Shown: piece by piece, positions 43,793-53,600 of the stretch | Layout of the letters: every line of letters starts with the position of its first letter | Numbering within the stretch: position 1 is the first letter of the stretch | Assembly (NCBI GenBank): GCA_026003755.1 | Contig: BPHV01000004.1 | Location: 310,001 to 374,000, forward strand | Reading direction: 5' to 3' | Source of the DNA: Candidatus Roseilinea sp. | GTDB taxonomy: Bacteria; Chloroflexota; Anaerolineae; J036; Brachytrichaceae | DNA length: 64,000 nt | Translations under genes and position numbers: made by a program | Notes under the pieces: model-generated | Databases searched by the model: none | Seen by the model: the letters and a program-made list of their open reading frames with translations, nothing else | Told to the model about the DNA's origin: nothing

Positions 43793-45752
43793 TCAGGGCG
43801 AGCGAATCGTCACGCGCGCGACGATGTGCTCGGTCGCTTCCCCCGCCGTCAATCTTCAGGCGCTCGAAGGTCGGATATCGGTATAAACCGATCACGACGT
43901 TGTATTCGCCCGGCGGCGCATCGGCGGGGATCGGCACAGCGCGCGTGTCGGTGATGATCTGGCCCGGCGTCCAGCGCGAGGTCGGCGCAGCGCCGTTCAC
44001 CGGCGGGCTGTCGAACGCGGCGATCTGACTGCCGTCATCGGCGCGGCGCAGATGCATGAACACCGTGTAATCGGCGCGCGGCGCCTGGTCGGCCCGCCAA
44101 ATGAGATCCAGGGTGACCGCCTCGCCGGGGTGATACGGCCGCGCGCGGCCACGCGCGCCCACCAACGCGATCTGCTCGCCGAAGCGGACGTGCTGAGGCT
44201 GCACCGGCGCATCCCCGGCGGCAAAGCGCAGATCATACAGCGCCAACGACACATCTTGAAAACCCTGGGCATAGGTGCGCGCGCCGCGTTGATTGAGCGC
44301 CTGCTCAACGGCCGAGGGCGGTTGCAGCGCCATCGCCCAGCCATAGTTCACCAGCCACAGGCGCGACTTGCCCTCGGCAAAGCGCGCCAGCTCTGCCTCG
44401 ACCGAAGCCGAGTCGCGATTGAGCGCGTCGTTGCCGACGATCCACACCGGCATGTCAAGCGGCCCGTAATATGCCAGGAGCGGGAACTGATCACTGTTGA
44501 CCAGCACCGCGCCGTCATTCGGCCGCGCGCGCGCGCGAATGGCGCCGACCATCGCATCGTAACGGCTCTTCTGCCAGCTCAAATCGAACAACTGCAGGTC
44601 GCCGACGACGGCCGGCGCGAGCGCGATGAGGATGACAGGGGCGAAGGAGAGCGACGACAGACGCGAGGCCGACAGGCGCGAGAGGGAGGGGCGCGCAGCC
44701 CGCCGGAGGGCATCCTCGATCCGCACGACCCAGCCGGCGGCAGCCAGCGTTAGGGGCAACAGCGCGAAGAGATAGTAGCGCGGGTTGAAGTCGCCCACAA
44801 TGCCGGAGCGCCCCGCCGTCGCGGCCACCACGCCGAGCGAGGCAACGATCCAGCCCAGGATGAGCCAGGCGTCGCCCAATTGCCCACGTCGCCGGTAACC
44901 GATCGCGCCGATCACAGCCAACGCGAACAAAGTGAGCGCAACAGCCCTCAGGCTGCCGTCGGCGCGCATCCCGAACAGTAAGCCGTTGACGCCTACGCCG
45001 AAGTCGCTCGCGATGTCTTCGAGGGCCGGCGCAATACGCGCGCGCCCGGCGATGGCGCGCGACGCATAGCGCGATTGCAACCCCACAAACCACGCGCCGA
45101 AGACAAGCGCGATGGAAAGATGGGCCACCAGCCAGGCCACGATGCGCCGAGCGCCGCGCGAACGCAACGCCGCCAACCCAAGGGCCAGCGCGTTCACGAG
45201 CAACACGCCGGCGGTGTAGTAATGCGTGAACAGCGCGCCGAGCGAGAGCAGGACGTAGGCCGCGCCGCGTCGCCGGCCCTGCACGCTGCGCCCCGCGGTT
45301 TCCGCCTGGCGTTTGAGGGATGCGACGGCCAGCAACATCGCGCCGCCGGCGAACAGCGCCGCCGGCGCATACATGCGCGCTTCTTGGGCAAAGTACAGCA
45401 AGATCGGCGAGACGGCAAGCAACAGCGCCGTAAACGCCGAGGCGCTCGCTCCACCGATCAGCCAACCCAGCCGCGCGCCCACGGCCACCAGCAAGACGCC
45501 GCCGCACACCGACAGGTAGCGCAGGGCAAAGACCGACTCGCCCCACAGCAGGCGGCTCGCGCCGAGCAACAGGTGATACAGCGGGGGTTGCGCGTCGAGG
45601 CCGGCGATGAGCGACGCAGCCGGCTGTTGGCTGGCCCACACCGAAAACGCCTCGTCTCCCCACAAGCTGCGCGCATCCAACGTCCACGTCGCCAGCAGAA
45701 ACGCCAGCGCGCAACACGCGCATGCAGCAACGCGCGCCTGCCGATCTGTCAT
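43793..45752 (-). CDS. GT39-like membrane glycosyltransferase, one frame break
   Basis: Integral membrane protein of about 652 residues in the GT-C class (PMT/ArnT relatives), which transfers sugars from lipid-phosphate donors outside the membrane. The loop after the first helix carries the acidic motif (ARSLWGDEAFSVW), followed by a YFAQEARMYAP loop and about ten hydrophobic segments. The last 150 residues form a soluble beta domain. The frame breaks at about 43838 (one extra G in a G run); corrected, it ends ATEHIVARVTIRSP. Divergent from a GT2 gene of the dolichol-phosphate type that could make the lipid donor. Confidence 0.82.
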
Positions 45753-45762
45753 CACGCGCGCG

Positions 45763-45768
45763 ATGATA
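45763..45768 (-). promoter_or_regulatory. -10-like hexamer close to the GT39 start
   Basis: On the minus strand TATCAT ends ten bases before the ATG at 45752, with no ribosome binding site in between. Confidence 0.35.
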
Positions 45769-45833
45769 GCACCCGCGATGTTAGAATTCGCGTTGGCAAG
45801 CCATCGGTGGCTTTCGCCACATAGCGAACCCTG

Positions 45834-46586
45834 GTGATCTTCGTCGTCCTTCCCGCCTACAACGAGGCCGTGGCACTCCCTCGGTTGCTCGCCCGCATCG
45901 CGGCCGTGTCCGATGCCCACTTTGGCGGCGGATTGCGCGTCATCCTGGCCAACGACGGCAGCACCGACGGCACACCGGAACTGGCCCGCGCAGCGGCGGA
46001 GGCGCACCGGCTCCGCCTCGACATCCTGACGCACGAGGTCAACCGCGGGTTGGGCGAGGCGATCAAAACCGGCCTGAAAGGCGCGCTGGCGCGCGCCATG
46101 AGCGACGACGACGTGATCATCACCATGGACTCCGACGACACGCATCTGCCCGGGTTGATCCCGCGCATGGTCGCGATGATCGAGGAGGGCAACGACCTGG
46201 TGATCGCCTCGCGCTATCAGCACGGCTCGCGCATGCTCGGCATTCCGCGCCACCGCCAACTGCTCAGCACCGGCTTGAGCTGGCTGTTCCGCATCGTGTA
46301 TCCGATCCCCGGCGCGCGCGACTACTCGTGCGGCTATCGCGCCTACCGCGCCGGCGCGCTGCGCAGGGCGTTCGACCGTTTCGGCGACCTGCTGTTCGTC
46401 GAGCGCGGGTTCGCTTGCATGGTGGACATCCTGATCAAGATGCACCTGGTCGGCGCAACGGTGAACGAAGCGCCGATGATCCTGCGCTACGACCGTAAAC
46501 CGGGCCCAACCAAGATGCCGGTCAAGCGGACGATCGTTCAGACCTTTCGGCTGCTGACGCGCCGGCGCTTCGGCGTGCTGGATTGA
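45834..46586 (+). CDS. GT2 glycosyltransferase, polyprenyl-phosphate mannosyltransferase-like
   Basis: Family 2 transferase of 250 residues, GTG start. Motifs: FVVLPAYNEAVALPRLLARI, the nucleotide DxD-type VIITMDSDDTHLPG, ANDGSTDGT and the acceptor region YSCGYRAYRAGALRRAF. There are no C-terminal membrane helices, so it is a soluble DPM1-like enzyme working at the membrane face on an undecaprenyl-phosphate acceptor. It is divergent from the GT39-like gene, whose substrate it could supply. That link is inferred from position and from the usual pathway. Confidence 0.85.
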   Translation: MIFVVLPAYNEAVALPRLLARIAAVSDAHFGGGLRVILANDGSTDGTPELARAAAEAHRLRLDILTHEVNRGLGEAIKTGLKGALARAMSDDDVIITMDSDDTHLPGLIPRMVAMIEEGNDLVIASRYQHGSRMLGIPRHRQLLSTGLSWLFRIVYPIPGARDYSCGYRAYRAGALRRAFDRFGDLLFVERGFACMVDILIKMHLVGATVNEAPMILRYDRKPGPTKMPVKRTIVQTFRLLTRRRFGVLD

Positions 46587-46592
46587 TGGCGA

Positions 46593-47426
46593 TCATGCGT
46601 CGCCGGCCTGGTCGTCGCGCGGCAACAGGGGCGCGGGCTCGGCCTTGAGGCGCGCGATCATGGCCGGGTCTTGCAACTCCTCGAAATACGCGCCGGGCGG
46701 CGGCAGCGTGGGGCAGACATTCACTTGTTCGAAGCCGAGGCCGCGCGCCAGCGCCGCCACGGCTGCAGCGGCCTGCTGGCCGGCTTTCTCCAGCAGGCCC
46801 TTCTCGATGGCGGCGCCGACCAGGGCCTCCATCGCGTCGCGCCGCGCCGCGTCCATCAGCGTGATGTCGCGCCCGGTGAGCCAGCCGGCCTTGTGCGACA
46901 CCGCGCGGGTGAGCGACTCGTCCACGTAGACCATCAGCACCTTGGTCGGTGGCAGCGTGATCTCGACGCTGCCGCTGGACACGCGCACATCCTCCTCGCG
47001 CAGATGCTTGAGATTGACGCCGGCAACCACCCGCACCCCGACATCCATCACCAACTCCTCGCCCAACAGCCTGTCGTGCAGCGGCTTGATGAGTGAATTG
47101 GGCGGCGCGCACCCGCGCTCCTTTTTGACGGTGACCGTGCCGATCTGGCCGTAGGCGACCAACGCTGCCGCGCGCACTTCGCTCACGACGACGGAGGGAG
47201 CAAGCAGCGTGGTCGCTGCGTTGGGCCGCGCCGGATGCGGCGCGGGCGGCGCCTGAGCCGCGATGAACAAAATGACCAGGCAGGCGAAGACGACGGCGGC
47301 GGCAAAGAGCGTCAACGGCCCAATGCGTGACAGGTTGGCGGCCAAGTAGAACAGCGCGCCCGCGGCGATGGTGAGCACGACATACAGCCTGGCCCCGCGC
47401 AGCGCCGCTCGCGCCCTAGCCATCAT
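46593..47426 (-). CDS. DUF4230-family membrane-anchored protein
   Basis: Protein of 277 residues. It has two N-terminal membrane helices (YVVLTIAAGALFYLAANL and LTLFAAAVVFACLVILFIA), then a DUF4230 domain (about 110-240), with LIKPLHDRLLGEELVMDVGV and VSSGSVEITLPPTKVLMVYV. The family has no assigned function; members are membrane-anchored. I chose the ATG pair at 47426/47423, preceded by GTAGGTGG; an upstream ATG is not supported. The C39-like gene lies 37 bases upstream, so the two are likely co-transcribed. Confidence 0.78.
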   Translation of the reverse strand: MMARARAALRGARLYVVLTIAAGALFYLAANLSRIGPLTLFAAAVVFACLVILFIAAQAPPAPHPARPNAATTLLAPSVVVSEVRAAALVAYGQIGTVTVKKERGCAPPNSLIKPLHDRLLGEELVMDVGVRVVAGVNLKHLREEDVRVSSGSVEITLPPTKVLMVYVDESLTRAVSHKAGWLTGRDITLMDAARRDAMEALVGAAIEKGLLEKAGQQAAAAVAALARGLGFEQVNVCPTLPPPGAYFEELQDPAMIARLKAEPAPLLPRDDQAGDA

Positions 47427-47463
47427 CCACCTACCCACAACACCTCTCCCCTTGCTCCGGCGA

Positions 47464-50169
47464 TCAGCGCACCACAGCCGGCAAATAGCGCCGATACACC
47501 GTGGTGCGCGGGTCAATCATGGCCTGCACGGCGTAGCCGTCATACCATTTCTGCGCGTTGCCGGCGGCGTCCACGGCGCGCACGCGGAATTCGTAAGTGC
47601 TGCCGGGATCGCCGATGAAAATCATGGATGTCTCCTTTAGGCCGGTCGCAACCGTGACCCAGTCGCTGTCGGTGATCGGCTGGACCATGATCAAGGGCGC
47701 AACGGTCGTCATGACGACGACCTCCGTTAACACCACCGGCGCCGTGATCTCCTCTGTGCCCGAAAGGATCAGCTCGTAGGCGATGCGCGGCACGGCCACC
47801 GTTTCGGTCGTGACCGTGTAGACGGTTCGCGCCCGCATGATCTCGCGGGCTTGCACGTCATAGGTCAGGCCTTCGTCCGAATTGCGCGGCATATCTGTGC
47901 CAAACCAGCGCAGATACACCGTCGGCAGGTGACCCATCGGCTCCGACGCGACATCTGCCGGGCGTGTCGGCGGCGCGTTGACTTCACCCGGCGCCACGCT
48001 CTCGACGATCAGATTGCCGTTCGCGTCGGTAATCAACCGGTAGGTATCCGCCGGCGTGCTGGCCGTAGCGCTGAGCATCGCGCTCAGGGTGATGCCGGTT
48101 GTCGCATCGAGCATCTGCGCCCATGGCGGCGTGCGATCCACCAGGATTTCGCGCGGCGGCGTGGCCTCGCTGTTGGCTGTGCCATCGCTTGCCAGCACGC
48201 TCCACAAGTAACGCCCATCGGCCGGCAGGGTTACCGTCCACTGCGTCTCTGTGATCCAGCCGCTGGTCGCGCGCCAGCCGTCGCTTTCGCGCCACAGCGT
48301 TGCGAAGAAACGGTGCCGCTTCTCGCCGGAGAGGTCGTCGGCGTCGCCAGCGTCAGCCCAGCGCAGCGTCGCTGTGGGCGACGCGCGCCATTGTGCAGGC
48401 TCCTCCGGCACGATGGGCATGTTGGGCGGCAGGTTGCCCAGGCGGATCTGCGCGTTGCCGCCACGGTTGACATACTCGATCTCCACGCGATGCAAGCCGG
48501 CGGTCACACGCACTTCCTTTTCGTGGGCCACGTAGACATTGGAGTCCGCATCCCAGGCGTCCATCTCCAATTTGCCATCCACCCATAGCCGCACGCCGCC
48601 CACGGCTTCGATGCGGAAGGGATAGGTGCCCTCGTTCAGCGCCAGGTAGCGCGTCCACCGCACCGAAAAGTCGCGCGCGCCCATGTTGGCTGCCGGCGCG
48701 GCGCCGTTCCAGCCAAAGTTCAGCGCCGAATCGGCCTTGACCAGCGAGGCCGGTGGAGAGAGCAGCGTGTTGTTGAAATACTGGCCGATCCACATGCTCA
48801 TCACCGAAGGCAGAATCTCGTCCGGGCCATATTGCACCAACGCCAAAGGCGAAACCGCGCGCACATGCGCCGGATTTAGCCGCAGGGCTTCGAACGTCTG
48901 CGCGTCGGGAATGATGCGCCGCCGGCCGTTGATGACGAGCGCTGCCGGCCCGCCCAATTCGGAGCGGACGATGAGCGGCGCACGCCAGACGAACTTCAGC
49001 GCGTCGGCCCATACCTTGCGCAGTGGATTGTCGCCGGTGTGATTGCCCAACAGGACATAGCCGGCATCGCCGCGCGCAAAGGGATACGCGCCCAGCGACA
49101 TCCAGCCTGGCCGCGCCTTATTCTGCGAGCGCCGCACGAGGCTCAGCCCTTCCGCGTGCACCACGCGATAGGTAGCCACCGGCACCGCGCTGTCATCGGT
49201 ATCTTCACGCGGCACCCAGGCGAACACCTCCCAAACGCCGTCGAAGGGCAAGTTCGGCGTCCAGCGGGCGACGGCGGTATCGTCGCCGGGGCCAAGGTTG
49301 GATGGGTCGGTCGTGATCGCAAAGCGCGATTCGCTCGCGAAACCGACCGGATAAGAGATCCACTCGCCCTGGGCGGAGAAGCCGGGATCGGCATCGTTGA
49401 CGACGATTTCCACGCTGAGCGATGGGCCGCCGCCGATCTCCAACGCCTCCTGCGCGCCCTGCGGGACGACGACGACGATGGCGAATTCGCCGTAGCCGAC
49501 GCCCCACTCCAACTCGGCATCGGGCTTGTTGAGTAAATTGGGGCGCACGATCATCGCCTGCCGGCCGTTGGTCGTGTCGTAGCCGATGATGGTGCCGGCG
49601 TGACTGCCCCAGGTCGAAGTACCGAATGCGCCGATGACCGGCCGGCCGGCGTCAATCTGCTCGACGATTTGCTCGAACGTCGGCGAGTAGATCGCTCGGA
49701 CGCTGAACTGATAGCCGCGCTCGCGCGCGAACCAGGCGAATCCTTTGGCAACGTCAGCCGCATCGTAACCGCTATCGCTGATCTTCCCGTCATCGTCTAC
49801 GTTGTTGTAGCAAAACAGATTGGGGAACAGCTCGCGCAGACGCTGCAAAGTGGCGTTCTCGTTGCCGTCCCACAGCGCCGGATAGCCGCGCTCAGACCAG
49901 TACTTCAGAAGGGTCGCCGAGGCGATGGTGAAGCAGCCCGGCCAGCAGCCGTCGTTATCGCATGCGCACGGCCAGACGTTGCCGGCGCGCGGAACGATGT
50001 CGTCGGGCACGCCGCTGAGGACGACGCGCCGCTCCGGGCGCACCGGATCCGGCCGGCGAGACATGGCGAAGAGGGCAGCCGGCGCGGCAAACCCCGATAC
50101 AACCGCTGCAACGATCACACAGATCGCAGCGCGCGCGACGGCGCGTGCTGCATCACGCCACACATTCAC
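47464..50169 (-). CDS. Exported C39-like peptidase with Golvesin and PA14 domains
   Basis: About 901 residues. After a signal-like N-terminus (VWRDAARAVARAAICVIVAA), a C39-type peptidase fold begins near residue 70: the nucleophile region is GCWPGCFTIASATLLKYW and the histidine is in GSHAGTIIGYD. A Golvesin/Xly-type domain follows (VVNDADPGFSAQGEWISYPV), then a PA14 domain (WIGQYFNNTLLSPPASLV), then Fn3-like repeats. It ends in VYRRYLPAVVR. C39-like domains may cleave peptides or peptidoglycan stems; the rest bind glycans. The start is GTG 50169, nine bases after a TATAAT. DUF4230 gene downstream. Confidence 0.72.
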   Translation of the reverse strand: MNVWRDAARAVARAAICVIVAAVVSGFAAPAALFAMSRRPDPVRPERRVVLSGVPDDIVPRAGNVWPCACDNDGCWPGCFTIASATLLKYWSERGYPALWDGNENATLQRLRELFPNLFCYNNVDDDGKISDSGYDAADVAKGFAWFARERGYQFSVRAIYSPTFEQIVEQIDAGRPVIGAFGTSTWGSHAGTIIGYDTTNGRQAMIVRPNLLNKPDAELEWGVGYGEFAIVVVVPQGAQEALEIGGGPSLSVEIVVNDADPGFSAQGEWISYPVGFASESRFAITTDPSNLGPGDDTAVARWTPNLPFDGVWEVFAWVPREDTDDSAVPVATYRVVHAEGLSLVRRSQNKARPGWMSLGAYPFARGDAGYVLLGNHTGDNPLRKVWADALKFVWRAPLIVRSELGGPAALVINGRRRIIPDAQTFEALRLNPAHVRAVSPLALVQYGPDEILPSVMSMWIGQYFNNTLLSPPASLVKADSALNFGWNGAAPAANMGARDFSVRWTRYLALNEGTYPFRIEAVGGVRLWVDGKLEMDAWDADSNVYVAHEKEVRVTAGLHRVEIEYVNRGGNAQIRLGNLPPNMPIVPEEPAQWRASPTATLRWADAGDADDLSGEKRHRFFATLWRESDGWRATSGWITETQWTVTLPADGRYLWSVLASDGTANSEATPPREILVDRTPPWAQMLDATTGITLSAMLSATASTPADTYRLITDANGNLIVESVAPGEVNAPPTRPADVASEPMGHLPTVYLRWFGTDMPRNSDEGLTYDVQAREIMRARTVYTVTTETVAVPRIAYELILSGTEEITAPVVLTEVVVMTTVAPLIMVQPITDSDWVTVATGLKETSMIFIGDPGSTYEFRVRAVDAAGNAQKWYDGYAVQAMIDPRTTVYRRYLPAVVR

Positions 50170-50178
50170 CGCTTGGGC

Positions 50179-50184
50179 ATTATA
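50179..50184 (-). promoter_or_regulatory. -10 box just before the C39-like gene
   Basis: On the minus strand a perfect TATAAT ends nine bases before the GTG at 50169. The transcript would be leaderless or nearly so. Confidence 0.45.
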
Positions 50185-50205
50185 GCGGTGAAGCGTGCGC
50201 GATGA

Positions 50206-50266
50206 TTTGTCTGTGCTGCAAAACCGATCTTCGCGATGTCCCTCTTTCATGCGCCGAGCGAGGGGG
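50206..50266 (+). repeat. Intergenic repeat copy 1 with a following hairpin
   Basis: A 37-base element (50206-50242) starting TTTGTCTGTGCTGC and ending CTTCGCGATGTCCC is identical to the one at 56860-56896. After it the sequence differs but again can fold: here CCCTC (50240-50244) pairs with GAGGG (50260-50264). The repeat lies between the divergent C39-like and DUF11 genes. Confidence 0.8.
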
Positions 50267-50645
50267 AATCGGCGCGACGGCCGGCGGAGGCGGCGCCGGC
50301 CCAGGTGCAACGCTCTGGCCACTATCGGGCGGGGGAGATCGCGGCCTGGGCGGCGGCGACGTTCGGGTGAACATGCGGCGCGTCGGGCCTAGATGTTATG
50401 TTAATGGTGTGGCCCGAACGGGCGCGCAGCGCCTGACTCGCCGGCGACGAAGGGGTATGGAAAGGGGGATCGGATTGACGATGTCCGGTTTTGGCCCTGA
50501 TTTTGTCCTATTTGTGACCTTGCGCTGCGACGCCTGAAGGCGCTAGAGTCGTCGCGTGATGGCCGCTCAGGCGGGCCATCGCTCAAGGATGCGCAGCGGT
50601 TGCGCTGCTGAGAAGGGGCTAGATATGCCCAAGGAGGTAAAAGCG
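50267..50645 (+). other. Leader region of the DUF11 giant
   Basis: About 380 bases without a gene. Three small hairpins stand close together: CGCC-TGAA-GGCG (50531-50542), GATGGCC/GGCCATC (50558-50580) and GCAGCG-GTTG-CGCTGC (50593-50608). They are followed by AAGGAGGT (50632-50639) and ATG 50646. They do not match a riboswitch I know. Confidence 0.45.
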
Positions 50646-53600
50646 ATGCAAACGCGACGGCGATTGGGTTTAGTGGCGGCCGGCACCGTGTTGCTGGCCG
50701 GCGTGTGGGGCGCGATGCCGGCCCGGCCGGTGGTTGCAGCGTGGCCACCTAGCAGCACCTTGTATGGTGCGGTGTTTCGCAACAACTACTTCGATACCTT
50801 GTGCTCAGTATCGGTTACAAATTGGAGTAATTTTTCTACTAACGTTACATTAACTCCTAATGGCTATTCTGGACAAACACAATCCATACCCGCAAAACAA
50901 ACTCGTATATGGTTAAGCAGTATTATCCCATCAGGTGTAGAAACTTTTGTTACAGCTCAGAGTGATAACAATGCTTTGCTAACTGGATCAGTTCGTTGCC
51001 GTAGCACCATTGCAACAAACGACTCTCTGGCTGTAGATGAAATGATTCCATTCTCCGGTCCAGCTACGATTCCGTTCATCTCAACAGGAGGAGGTTACTT
51101 TGTTGGCTCGCCGCAGAGTGGCAACATCTATCGTATTAGCGATGGTGTGTGGTTACAAAGTGTATCAGGTTACAGTTGGTTTAAATCAGCTTCTGATGAG
51201 GCTTATGTGCGGAGTAATGCGGCGCAGATTGTACGTGGCAATATGACTACAGCCGGCGGCGGACGGGGTTCACTGACTGCCCTGCCCGACGCTTATTCAG
51301 GGAGAACCGGTGGTCTTTCCTCGAGTCTTCCAGTCCAGCTCCGCTAACCAGGGTTCTGTTTTGGCCCTGGTCAACGTTGGAACTTCATCAGCAACGGTGA
51401 ATTTGGTAGCCTATGAACAGGCGACCCAACAATACGTCCTCTTACGGGCCAATCACATTGGGAGCCAACCGTGGAGTGCGCATTCGCATTCCCCAAGATT
51501 GGAATCCTGGCTTCAATGCAATGAGTGTCGCTGCTGAGGCACAGGAAGCAGGAGCGCAACTGGTTGGTAGCGTTTCAGTGTATCGTGGCACAACAAACTG
51601 GGACGCGCAAAACTCGATCACATACCTTGACTTGTCCTCTGGCTTAAGCGGGCCACGTGCCTTTGCAACGCTCGCGCGTGCAACTTTCCGGCGTCAGATA
51701 CCCAGTGGTGAAAGCGCTGCCATCGTTATCATGAATACATCAAACCACAATAGTGTTCCAATTCGAGTGGTGTTGCGAAACTCCAGTGGTACTCCAGTGC
51801 TTAACCAGGCTTACTCGCTTAACGCCTTTCGGCGCTTGGCAATTCCTTTGACTGACGATACTGTCTATCCCACGGGTGAGTATTCGGTGGAAGCCTACCC
51901 AGATTCTGCGTATGGCACGGTGGCAATGATGGTGGTTGGACAGGAGGGTGGCACTCAACCCGGTGCATGGTCGATAAGCGCCTCTGTCTCTGATTTCGAT
52001 CAAACGGGGCCAAGTTGCACTGCTAATCCGACTCCGTCATTTGCATGGGTCAGTGGGCAAACGAATGTGGTTGTGACGTGCTCAGACGATCGTTCTGGCA
52101 TTCGCGGTAACAGCACTTTCAATTTCACACTGAATCCCAATCAGGGCAATCAAAGTGTAAGCGGCACGGCTTGTGATCTGGCCGGCAACTGTACGAACTT
52201 CTCGTTCTCTCCCTATAACCGCGACAGCGCTGCGCCGAACGCGCCGAGCCTGAGCCTGAGCGGGTTCAGCGTGGGGAGCTGGAATCCGAGCACGCTGAAC
52301 GTGGCGAACAACGGCGACAACGGGCCGTCGGGCGTGAGCGCGATCCAGTGCAGCGTCAACGGCGGGGCGTGGGGCGCGTGTCCGAGCAACGTGAGCAGCT
52401 ACGGGCACGGGACGACGATTGTGGCGCGCGCGGTGGACAACGCCGGCAACGTGAGCGGGAACAGCAACACGGTGACCATCCAGCGCGACACACAAGCGCC
52501 GAACGCGCCGAGCCTGAGCCTGAGCGGGTTCAGCGCAGGGAGCTGGAATCCAAGCACGCTGAACGTGGGGAACAACGGCGACAACGGGCCGTCGGGCGTG
52601 AGCACGATCCAGTGCAGCATCAACGGCGGGGCGTGGGGCGCGTGTCCGAGCAACGTGAGCGGCTACGGGCATGGGACGACGATTGTGGCGCGCGCGGTGG
52701 ACAACGCCGGCAACGTGAGCGGGAACAGCAACACGGTGACCATCCAGCGCGACACACAAGCGCCCAACGCGCCGAGCCTGAGCCTGAGCGGGTTCAGCGT
52801 GGGGAGCTGGAATCCAAGCACGCTGAACGTGGGGAACAACGGCGACAACGGGCCGTCGGGCGTGAGCGCGATCCAGTGCAGCATCAACGGCGGGGCGTGG
52901 GGCGCGTGTCCGAGCAACGTGAGCAGCTACGGGCACGGGACGACAATTGTGGCGCGCGCGGTGGACAACGCCGGCAACGTGAGCGGGAATAGCAACACGG
53001 TGACCATCCAGCGCGACACACAAGCGCCCAACGCGCCGAGCGTAGTGCTTGGGGGCTTCAGCGGCGGGACATGGAACCCGACCACGGTGAGCTATGCCAG
53101 CAACGGCGACAATGGGCCGGCGGGGGTGAACCTGGCGACGCTGCAGTGCAGCATCAACGGCGGCGGAGCGACAGCGTGTCCGGACAACACGGGCTTGAGC
53201 GGCCTGCCGCACGGGACGACAATTGCGGCGCGGGTGCAAGACAACGCGGGCAACTGGAGCGCGTTTGGCGCGGCAGCGACCATCCAGCGCGACACGCAGG
53301 CGCCGGCCACGGCCATCGGCGCGATTGCGCCGGAATACCGCAACACGCCCCCGCAACTGTTCTACGCGCCCACCGGCGACGGCGGCAGCCCCTTCAGCGT
53401 GGTGCGCTTGTTGCGACGGGCCAATCCGACAGACCCGTGGACGGACAGCGGCGCGCTAAGCAACGGCATGAGTTGGACGCCGCCCAGTCAGGGGCGCTGG
53501 TATGTGGCCTCGAAGGTGACAGACGAGGCCGGCAACGTGGAGCCTGATCCGAGCGGTGCGACCGACGATGCGACGTTCTTCTACGACACGGTGGCGCCAA

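Noticed and set aside
45753-46445. N-terminal extension of the GT39 frame across the GT2 gene
   Set aside because: The extension is antisense to a clear GT2 gene and has no membrane character; the GT39 family start is at 45752.
50531-50608. Known riboswitch (c-di-GMP, glycine, cobalamin)
   Set aside because: The conserved core bases of these classes are not present; only the stems are visible.
52243-53306. Possible CRISPR or satellite array
   Set aside because: The 264-base units are in frame, coding and Ig-like, with no short repeat-spacer structure.
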